Part shown: one piece after another, positions 24,106 to 33,691 of the stretch
How the letters are laid out: every line of letters starts with the position of its first letter
Numbering within the stretch: the stretch's first letter is position 1
Origin: Massospora cicadina
Lineage: Eukaryota; Entomophthoromycota; Entomophthoromycetes; Entomophthorales; Entomophthoraceae
Assembly: GCA_022478985.1 (NCBI GenBank)
Contig: JAKSZP010013341.1
Span: 78,447 to 142,446, forward strand
Length of the DNA stretch: 64,000 nt
Reading direction: 5' to 3'
Notes under the pieces: model-generated
Seen by the model: only the letters and a program-made list of their open reading frames with translations
Told to the model about the DNA's origin: nothing
The model's database searches: none
Position numbers and translations under genes: made by a program

Positions 24106-25435
24106 TGTAAGCCTTGGGGAGCACCCCCTCTGTTTGGATTGGGGTGTTCCCTTTCCCATCCAAGAAGGGGCCAAGAAGGCCAGCGGCCCCCCTTGTTTTC
24201 CAGGGTGACCTCGCCCATGTGGTGAACAATAAAAGGGTTATTTCTTATCCTTTGAGGGTCCCGCTCTCAATCCCATTTCTTACGTCCAGAGAAATAATAT
24301 GGCGAATTGAAGGATCTGTAGAAAGTTGGTAAAAAGTAGGCATCCATATGGGGCTAAGGAGCCAAATACAATTAACAGCAACGAATCATTAGCATTAATA
24401 GTTGAAAGTTGTATTTATTGGTAACAAAGCCCAACAGGCGTGTGCATTCAGTGGGAAAAGCAGTAAATGTCAAAGATTTGGTAATGCTCACTTATGGCAT
24501 TGGGCCATCGTCAAAAGTTGTTCAGAACTCTCTTTGGAAAAATTAGTAACAAGGCCCAATGGGTGTGTACCATTTATGAAGAAACCAATTTAATGTTGAA
24601 TATTTAATGGAGCTTGCCAATGGTTCAGGCCATTGTAAGAAATTGCTGTCAGTTCAGAACCCTCTCCAAAAATATCATAATACATGTCCAATGAATCCCA
24701 CTTGGTCAAATGGATGCCAAAGCATCTGAGCATGGGTGAGTTGGGTGCCCCAAACCCGTTCCTTCCTCTTGGGACCTCCCCTACATGGAGTGGCCCTGGG
24801 AAGTACCCGTTGCCCTTTGGGCAAGGCGCCACCACACTAAACATCAGAACTATGGAAAATCCACAATTTGTGTGTTCATAGAGAAACTAACATTGACTTG
24901 GCCCATTGCTGACAACTTCAAAGTCAGTTCAAATTAAGTTCACTTCTCCCCCTTGCTCATAGTATGCCAGATTAGGCCAAAGTTCAAGGTCCCTAATCCC
25001 GCTCTTTCCCAATATATTTCCTAAATTAATTGTCTAACTAAACAGTCATAACACACTGAGATAATTGATAGTGAATTTTATAACTTAAAATTCAATAAAA
25101 TTCCTGTACCCTTAAAACTCAATTTCTATTATATATGATGAACTTCAAAACACACCATCCAATCCCAATTTTTACAGCACCCCAACTCGCAAGCCATGGG
25201 GCTGTGATATCCAGAACATTACCCAGTTGCTATTTATAATTACAGTTCATTTGTGCTCTCTGGTTAATTTACTCACAGCCCATTTTAACGTTGTTCAAAC
25301 AGCAGCGCCCCTGGCATTTGGGCTTGCCTTTTTAGTGTCCTGGCATCCAGACTGGCAGGCCAGTCTAAAAATTACCTGCCTCTTTAATGAAAATTTAGCG
25401 TCCATTATATCTGGCCATTTCTACCTTCCTTACTG
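24106..25435 (+). repeat. 5' LTR of the plus-strand chromovirus
   Basis: It starts TGTAAGCCTTGGGGAGCACC, runs in parallel with 29303-30600, and is the reverse-strand counterpart of sequence below 20252. The 3' end is estimated from where similarity fades (tggccatttctacc against tgacatctctgttgacc). Confidence 0.6.
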
Positions 25436-25635
25436 AGATGGGCGAAGCAGAAGTTGAAATCTTCCATCTGAACAATCAGTAAGTAGCCTGCCTTTGGTGG
25501 TTTGTTTGGTTAATTGTTGATTTTATCTGCAGCTCCTAGATGTCTTTAGAAGAATTCTTTCATGATCAAATCGTTCCATTACCCTCTACTTTTCCTTTGC
25601 GCGCCCTCAAATGGGAACTTCATGATTGGATCTGC

Positions 25636-25689
25636 CAAGATGCGTGGCGGCTCCCCCTTTTGGGTTGGGCACCACTAGTACTAAAAATA
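25636..25689 (+). mobile_element. Tiny A-tailed retroposon scar, copy 4 (54 bp)
   Basis: The insert begins CAAGATGCGTGGCGGCTCC, continues TTTTGGGTTGGGCACCACTA and ends GTACTAAAAATA. It is bounded by 14-bp repeats, atgattggatctgc (25622-25635 and 25690-25703). It is the longest of the four and extends the shared 3' terminus upstream. It lies in the leader or gag-protease region of the plus-strand chromovirus. Confidence 0.9.
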
Positions 25690-25887
25690 ATGATTGGATC
25701 TGCTGACTTGGCTTGGGTTCTGTTCCTGAAGCTGAATCAGTACCCATATTGTTTTCTGATCTTGACGCTGACACTTCAGCTGAGTTGGTGTGATCCAGCT
25801 TACCTGTCTTTGCAATCTCATTGTTGTCTTCAGAAATCACTGCATCTGCCAACAAACAGAATTACTCCTACTTTTTATTACCAATGA

Positions 25888-26045
25888 AAATAAGCATTGG
25901 GCACTTGGTGTCTTTTGAGGCCTTGGTTGGCACTGGAGCAGTGGGAAAATTCATAAATCTGGAGTTGACACAGCAGCTGGATCTAGACTTAGAACTGGGG
26001 CCAGCAGTGTTAATCACCTCGTCGTCCTCCCAGCCATCCTACAAA
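25888..26045 (+). pseudogene. Aspartic protease fragment
   Basis: FEALVGTGAVGKFINLELTQ (about 25917-25976) aligns with ILVDTGATEDFMDQDLADYL of the 54-kb element. The catalytic Asp has become Gly (GGC for GAC), which would inactivate it. No N-terminal gag was found upstream apart from 25540-25620. Confidence 0.6.
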
Positions 26046-26339
26046 GTATAACGTTATTTACAATCTCAGTTCACCAGTTTAGTTTTTGCAATAGCTTCTT
26101 GGCAATGCCTAACCTCATGTTCCCAGTAACTTTTGGGTGTGGGTTGTTGGCATCAGCAGCATGTGATAATAAATCTGGAATTTAATATGAGTCATTTTCC
26201 AATGGTCTGGTGGAGGGCGAGTTCCATTGTTAAACACCCTTAATAAAGCTTGAAGCTGTGGGTCTTTTACAACCCTCATTTTTCCTGTAGGTCTTTTGCC
26301 AGATTTTTCCACAGCGTTGATGAGCTACCAGAACATATT

Positions 26340-27565
26340 TGATTTCAAAAAGGCTAACCGCCTTCACCCATACAGAATTTAATTTGAATTTTTGGATAAC
26401 AGTGAAGGTGAATAGATTTCACTGTAAGTGCATACAGTGGAGAAAAAGCTTCCCTCAATGCATGATTGGACTACATTCTAAAGATGGGTTTGCTGAACAT
26501 GGAGACATCTCCTGTTGCCTCACCTGTTGTCTTTACCAAGAAAGCAGATGGTTCCCTTCATCCCTACATGGATTATGGCCACTGAACAACATAACGGTCC
26601 ATGACCCCTACCCACTGCCATTGGAACAGACAATTAACCAAGCAATTGTGAAGTGTGAGTGTTTTTTAACTTTATCTGATTACCACCTTTAACTATATTT
26701 GGATAGCAAAAGATCAGGAATGGCTTACCGCTATCCAGACTATATAAGCCTTATTCAAATTTAGGTGATGTCTTTCAGGCTGAATAATGCGCTTGCAACA
26801 TTCCAAAGGATGATTGATATTGTTATGGGTGATTTTAAGTTCACCTGCGCAATCACATATATTAATGACATCCTGGTATACTTTCTCCCCTGAACAACAT
26901 GTAAAAGACTTGAAGGCGGTAGTGGCTTTCCTGCGTAAGACTAAATTGTTTGTCAAGCCGTTAAAATGTGAATTCTATTGGGAGGAAGTCACCTTCTTAG
27001 GTAATCTTGTCCTAAAAAGATGGGTACGCCATTCTGCTCAGTAAACTGGATGCTATCCATGAGTGGCAAACTCCAACAACTCTGAAGCAATTAAGAAGCT
27101 TATTGTGTATCATTATTTTCCTGGAAATTTCTTTCCATCAGTCTTCAGTCAGCCTGCACCACTGCATCTGCTCAAGGTTATAAACATTCCTTTTGGATGG
27201 ACACCCAAGTGCCAGCAAGCATTCAATTCAATTATGAGGTGTTCTTGTCACCTCCCATCCTAAAGCATGCAGACCCTTCCAAACCCTACATTATAGCATG
27301 CAATGCATCTTCCATCACAGGAGTTGTTGTCTTGCTCCAAGAGCATGATGGGTTGGAACACCTGGTCGCTTATTTTTCCTGTATGTTTTCTTCCACTGAG
27401 CAATCCTGGGCCATCTATGACAAGGAGTTGGAAGCTGTGGCGTGGGCCTTGACCCACTGGCGGTATCTCTTGCAGGGCGCTGAACACAAGTTGACCGTGC
27501 ATATAAATCATCAAGCTCTCCTCTATTTCTTCAAGCCACTGAAGTTGGCACACCAGAAGGCCTAA
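26340..27565 (+). pseudogene. RT and RNase H, YIND variant
   Basis: LNNITVHDPYPLPLEQTI (about 26583-26636) is the RT palm entry. AITYINDILVY (about 26849-26881) is the catalytic box with Asn for the first Asp. CEFYWEEVTFLGNLVLK (about 26969-27019) follows. RNase H is well preserved at 27197-27565 (ILKHADPSKPYIIACNASSI, SIYDKELEAV-type YDKELEAVAWALTHWRYLL, then TVHINHQALLYF). Stops and frameshifts separate the blocks. Confidence 0.8.
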
Positions 27566-28089
27566 ACCTACCGGAGTTTTTGCAGCTTTATCTTCAATTA
27601 CAAGTTTGTGAAAGGAGCGTTTTTGTCCTTCCCAATTTTCCAAGTTGCAACCCCACACTTTGGCCAGCCAACTCAGACAAGGCGGATCTGGTCATGGTAA
27701 TTCCACCAACTCAAACCTTGGCCTTTATACCTCCCATGGTTTTGGTAGCAGACTTAGCTCTGGATGCGCCTTTAATTTTGCGGGTCTTAGTAGTGCAGAT
27801 GGCATGTGCAGAAGGGGTGGATCTTTTAAGTGGTTGTCCCTCCAAACTTCAACAATTCCTTTTATTCTCTGGCTAAGATACTCTTCCAGTTTGAGTTGTT
27901 GGTGTGAGTCCCCCTTCTCTGAGACAAAGACATTCAAGCTCACCAAAATCCACCTACAATTAGTCACCCAGGGAATAAGAAATGCATCATTTAGTAAAGT
28001 GTACCCTTAACTGGACAGGCTTGTCAAAGGATATTCCAGCTTGGATCACCAACTGTGTGACTTGCGCATAGGCCAAATTGAACTAATCT

Positions 28090-28760
28090 GGTAGGAATAG
28101 CCTCCTTCACCCCTTTTAGAAGGCAGAGGGGCTGTGGACATTGGTGTCCGTGGACTTTGTTGTTGAGCTACCCAGCTTCAAGAGATTCATAGCTGTCATG
28201 GTGGTTGTAGACCACTTCACTAATTCTCCTTTTTTATCATGCTTTTCCACCATCACTTCCAATGAAACTGCCCACCTATTTGTGTGCCATGTATTTTATA
28301 TGTTTAATCTCCTGCATGTAAAATATCAGTGACTGTGGGACCCAATTTATGGCACAGTTTTGTAACAACCAATTTGTGACCTTGAAGATTGCGCCCTGTT
28401 GCTCCACTTCATACCATCCACAACTTTATACCATCCACAGTTAGATGGTCAGACTGAACTGGTCAATCAGATCTTAGAACAGCTCCTTTGGTGCTACGCT
28501 AAAGCCGCTCAGGATACCTGGGCGGATGATCATTCACACACCCAGTTTGCAAATAATAATGGAACACATGCATCCACAGGCTTCTCTCCATATGAAGCTA
28601 CTTTGGGGTATAACCCATCATTTGTGGTTGAGCTGTGCCTTCATCCAAGGTCCTGGATGCAGCTGACCATGCTCAGCACATCTGTGCTGCACAGTCCTTG
28701 GTTTGGGAGCACTTGACCAAGGCCATAAGTGATTATAAATGGTTTACAGATTGGAAGCAG
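28090..28760 (+). pseudogene. Integrase core, fragmented
   Basis: SVDFVVELPSFKRFIAVMVV then DHFT (28141-28212) carries the first catalytic Asp. ALFHPSTT-type TLYHPQLDGQTELVNQILEQ (about 28423-28482) carries the third catalytic residue, Glu. WADDHSHTQFANNNGTHAST and the FSPYEATLGYNPS block (about 28519-28622) complete the core. A frameshift at about 28330 removes the middle Asp segment from frame, although DCGTQF-like sequence (gactgtgggacccaattt) is visible at 28331. Confidence 0.7.
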
Positions 28761-29045
28761 CTTCCACCGCACAAAATAAAGGTAGGTTCACACATCATAC
28801 TCAACATGTGACACTTGCACATGCAGGTGCTCTAACGCAAGTTTACAAGTAAGCACTCATGATCACATGGTAGAAGAAGTCTTGGGGAATGGCGCTTTCT
28901 GTTTAGAATTGCTGCCCACTGGAAGCAACACCCAGTTTCCATGCCTCTCAGTTGTCCCTATTTGAGGGGGCAAGCCTGTTGGAACCAGAGCCCATTGAGA
29001 TCAAAGTGTGGAAAAAGCTGAAGTTGCGAGCATCCTAGGTTCCTG

Positions 29046-29240
29046 ATGATCACACTGATCACTCCAATATTAATTGCGTGGAAATGCTATCCAGATTATG
29101 AAAATAGCTGGGTCAGCTCTCAGGGCTGTGCCAACTGCTCGGAGTTTGTCAAGGCCTTTCACAATATCCACCCTGATGCTCCCCGCCCTCCCCCCCAAAA
29201 AAGCTATACTAATGGCGATCAAGTTGCCCAAGGCCCATAA
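29046..29240 (+). pseudogene. Chromodomain, degenerate
   Basis: AWKCYPDYENSWVSSQGCAN then CSEFVKAFH matches the WKGYPDxENTWEP and ELVEEFH chromodomain halves and is colinear with the domain at 20249-20539. The N-terminal YLV strand is blurred. Confidence 0.65.
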
Positions 29241-29302
29241 GAATATGGCCCTCACTCAATTTCTGGGTGGTGGCACTCCACCTCTGAAAAAAGGAAAGAC
29301 AA

Positions 29303-30600
29303 TGTAAGTCTGGGGGCGCCCTTCACTTGGACTGGGTGGTGTTCCCTTTTCCATCCAAAAAAGGTATGAGAAGGCCAGCTGCCCTTTTCATCTCCCAGGG
29401 TGACTTTACCAATGTGGTGGATGAGCGGTGGGTAACAGCTTACCCTTTGAAGACCCTGCCACCTATTCCAGTATTAACTTTGAACAAATTGGTACTGAGA
29501 ACCAAGGAAATTTGTGTCAAATTATCAAAGAATTGGCAATCACATAGGTTGAAAGGGTTAAATGTGTCTGACGGCAATGAGCCTTTGGCATCAAGGCCTG
29601 ATAGCACTAAAACATCTGAAACAAATCCTAAAAGCCATGTACTTTTGGCAAATAAAACGTTTAGTGTTGAATTTAAGATAAAACTCACTGATAGCATCAG
29701 ACCATTATAAAAAATCTTCTAGTTTTGAACCCTTCTTGAAAGAATCAAAATCTTTGTTTGATAAATCTCACTTGGTCAAATTGATATTGGAGCAACCAGA
29801 TGTGGCCAGGTTGGGTGCCCCAAACCTGTTTTCAACCTCTAGGTACTGTCCCTATTTGGGGTGGCCTTGGGAGGTTCTCATTGCCCATTGGTCAAGATGC
29901 CATCACTCAAATTGTTGGAACTGCAGTAAATCTGCAATTTGGGCATTCATGGATGAACTGATAATGACAGCCTGCTGCTGATACTTTCAAAGTTAGTTCC
30001 AAATGAGTTAGTTTTCCCTCCCACACACAAAGTTTGCCAGATTAGGTTGAATTCCAGGGCCCCGATCCTATGCTTTCCCAAGCTATCTCCTAATCAATCA
30101 GCTATTAAACAGTTGTAACAATGAGAAAATTGACAGTATATTCTTTTATTTTAGATTTATTAAAAATCTCCCAAATATCCACTTATTTGATTAAGTTTAA
30201 ATTTTTCTTTGCTGAACTCCCGTGACACCTGCAATGTGACCTATTGGGCCTCATATTGACTGGGATATCCCAGTCATATTATTAACTTTGGTCCCCGCTG
30301 CAGTCAATTAGGCCTATCATGTCAAGAACTTTATGGAATTTTCCCCAATATTACAACTTCATATGCCCAGGCCTATTAGCCCTGCGGCTGCAATAGCCTA
30401 GTTTCTTGCCAGTTTTTTTTTCAGTTGTGTCCCATTGGCACTCCTTGGTTATGAATCTACCAGCACATCTAAATGTCATTTGAGCAGCTATGCCCCTGGC
30501 ATTCTGTCTCACCTTTTGGGTGTCTGTATCTCAACTGGCAGGACAGTATAAACTTTATCTGCCGCTTTCTGACATCTCTGTTGACCAATTGGTAAAGATG
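29303..30600 (+). repeat. 3' LTR of the plus-strand chromovirus
   Basis: It begins TGTAAGTCTGGGGG directly after the polypurine tract. It is parallel to 24106-25435 but well diverged, so the insertion is old. The end is estimated. Confidence 0.6.
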
Positions 30601-31927
30601 TTTAGATAAACTGATGAACTGTTATATCAATCAACTGGGTTACATTATGTTGTAACTTGAAAATTCATCTTTCTCAGTGTAGTAGCAAACAAAAAACTCA
30701 TATATGTATATTGGTACAAGTCTTGTGCACCATTTAAGGCATCATAAATGCACAGACAAGTATATGATTTGAGTTAACCAAAAACTTAAGACATTGGATA
30801 AAAGTTGCCCCTAAAATCAACACTAATCTATATGCTTCAAATTACATGCCTATCCTCAGTAATTTGTTTTTGCTTACCTGCAATTATCAAATTAGCATCA
30901 ATCACACTAAAGGGATGCTTTGCTTTCATTCTCCGCATCACCAATACTTATTTTAATAGAGAATGGCTGGTATTCTCTCTAAAGTGACATCTTATTCCCT
31001 TATGCATTTATATAATACTAGACCTTTCCCATCTCTACCCCATTTCAATTACGTTCCAAATGCCTTAAATTATAGCAAAGGACCTTAAGCATTCAATATC
31101 TTTTATGTTTAAAAGTGTTAGACGTTTCATAACCTAAAGTTTGGTTTACTTACCATCCCCCAAGTTAATAGTCAACTCAATTCTTGGTTCAAGGGTCAGA
31201 TCTCACATTATAATACCTTTGATCAAACCAAATCAATATATGGTTAAATTTCAAATCCCTCACTTGAACTTCTAAACTTCTATACCTCCTACCAAGTTTA
31301 AAAAGCCTTACCCTTTGTTTAAAAAAGTATCCATCACCTATTTAAACCTAATTTTCACTCTCATTTACCTCCTTCTCATTACTTCTGCACCAATAAGCAC
31401 CCCTTGCCACCTTTGGCTGGATTTTTAGGTTTAAATAAAATGCCACCAAACCAAAGTTTTAAATTCAACCTCCCTTTTCACCCCAACTTAATTAACCTTT
31501 TGAACTTTTAATCTTACTAGGGTCCCATACACTTCACTAAAGTTACACCAGGTGAAAGCCCTATATATCATATTTCCCACTAACCTTTAGTCAACCACAT
31601 TGGTCACTAGTAATATACTTGTTGACTCTACCACTTTATGAAAAAAGTGCAAGTTGTATCTACCATTCCATCTTCACTTTAAACTTGGGTTGGAACTTTT
31701 ACCATCCCCTTTCATAAATTCCCAAGTTCACATGTAGTCTAACCCTACCATCTATAATCCCTCCTGTTTGGCCTTATGTTGGGATTTTTGCCCACCTTTT
31801 CAGCTATCTAGATGACCATGGGTCACTAGGGGATAATTTCCTATTGTGAGTGAACTGTATATTAGTTGACCCTAATTTTAGGTTAATAATATTCAAGGGA
31901 TTTTAGGTTATTTACCAGGATTATATC
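30601..31927. other. AT-rich region, nothing recognised
   Basis: 1.3 kb with pyrimidine-biased plus-strand sequence and no open frame over 60 codons that resembles a protein family. I see no repeat pair inside it. Confidence 0.5.
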
Positions 31928-32800
31928 TGTTGAGAATCAATCCAGGTGAATACTTAAGATCTCGTTGGGCAGAGTTGCTGATAAAATGAAGGCATCTAAT
32001 AGTTGATCAATGATTAACTATCAGGTGTACCAATTGGGATTGGTCAGGTTTTATCACCAACTGATTAGAAATTTAAGGAGCAAGTTGAGATGAGTGATGC
32101 CACCTACAACTAGAAAATCAATCAGTTGGTTTATGACCTATAATGGGTAACAAGCCCCATTACCTAAGCAGGGCAATCACTAAATATATTTAGTTTGCTG
32201 GGAATGAGTGGAAAACTTTAGGGATACATTTTCTGACTCTTCCATTTTAGGTTTCAAGGATGTCTGATGAAGGAATCCTAACCAAGATGGGGAAGACCAT
32301 CGCTGGTGAGATGATAAAGGGAAATTTAATGGCAACAGCTGCTGTTTCATGGTTGAGGCACCAACTAATGTTGGGTGCCAAATTACTTTATAAATTCCTC
32401 TGGTAATTCACTTAAATAAAAAAGGAGTCTATTTAAGCAGAATTTATTGTTGGTCTTAGTTCTATTTATCTTCAGAAAATTATTACTTGTATACTTTAAT
32501 TAGGGATTCTTTAGTAGAATAAAGAGTAAGGATCTTTAGAAGAGAAGCTGAGCTTAGATGAGATTTGCTGTAGACTTCACAAGACCAGAGAAAAGGCTAT
32601 AAACTAGGGATCTGAGCATGGATCAAGTTAGGTGGATAAAGGTATAATCCCTACTGAAGATAGAGTATTTTAAGAAATACAGGTCAAGTGTTGAACCAGA
32701 ATTGGTTATCTATTTAATTATAAATAATAGTCTTCATACTATTATCAATTGACTCATATTATCAGACAACATGAATTGTGCACGCATCAAACCTGTGCAG
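31928..32800 (+). repeat. LTR-like copy related to 17290-18183
   Basis: It starts TGTTGAGAATCAATCC and shares ggttttatcaccaactgat, a tgggtaac block and gaggcaccaac with the 17.3-18.2 kb LTR in the same order and strand. It ends near cctgtgcagctaac. It could be the 3' LTR of the element starting at 17290, with the two chromoviruses nested between, or an independent solo LTR. Confidence 0.45.
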
Positions 32801-33690
32801 CTAACTTCCTGAGAACTATCAATCGGTGAACCTAGGATTTTAACACCTTACCTGCCCTATACCCGCTTCCCCACCCCATATAACCACCAGTTACTATACC
32901 CGCTTAAGGTTTGACACTGTATTTAAACCAAATTGTGATATCCCACCAACTCAATCACAGGCCACTCCAGTAGGGTGATGGGGATTTATTTGTATCAAGC
33001 GGTCTATAAAGATATCACAGGATCACAGCCCCCAACTAATTGACGGTGTCCAGTGAGAGCTTTATCAAGGTTGGGGAATGTCAGCCATCCAAAGGGCTCA
33101 AACCTAAATCATTAAACCCGCATCAATTCCCATCCCCCGAATCTATAGCTCTTTCATAAGCCGGTTGTGAGGTCAAAATTGAAAACTAGACGGTTTAGGA
33201 GGGGATCAACGAATCTGACAACCGACGTAATAGGTGGGCACCAATATGTAGGTTGAGATAGTAAAAGCCGGATTTACAAGCTATTCTAGGTGAGCTGACC
33301 GCCTGTAAAAAATCTGGTTGATACACCTTTACTTTGCATTTAAATTCCAACCCCATTACGTTTAGTAAGAAGTCATGCGCAAGCGGTATTAATAGTATCA
33401 TAACCCCAATATAGCCCAAACAGCTACGCCGCTCCTAAGAAAACGAGCCAACCTAGCACCGTTAAAATCGGCCCCCTGGCAAAGTAAAATGATCGCTGTA
33501 CAAAGTAAACAAAAAAGTTAAGCAGACGTCAAGCTTCACTTTAGACAAGCGAAAGCTCAACCCGCTTTGCAAACATCTCTAAATCGATATCGCCGCGAAG
33601 ATAATCAGATGCGAGACGGTAAGTGGGCGGGGCGAGCGGCCACAGTAAGACCAATATCAAAGCGGCGTTTAGTATAGTCGGGAGTATCGT
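32801..33690. other. Intergenic region downstream of the kinase gene
   Basis: No recognised gene or element. Base composition becomes more GC-rich towards the kinase gene's stop at about 33692. Confidence 0.5.
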
Positions 33691-33691
33691 A

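Larger units (their letters stand above)
24106..30600 (+). mobile_element. Chromovirus (Ty3/gypsy), plus strand, decayed
   Basis: The LTRs are about 24106-25435 and about 29303-30600, both starting TGTAAG and T/C-rich. Shared blocks include ggtgttccctt, ccatccaa, agaaggccag, the word ttgggtgccccaaacc at about 24739 and 29813, and tgcccctggcatt at about 25308 and 30489. The interior (25440-29302) holds protease, RT, RNase H, integrase and chromodomain traces, with a polypurine tract (aaaaaaggaaagac) just before the 3' LTR. No clear gag is visible. 3' LTR ends and target duplication are not resolved. Confidence 0.75.
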
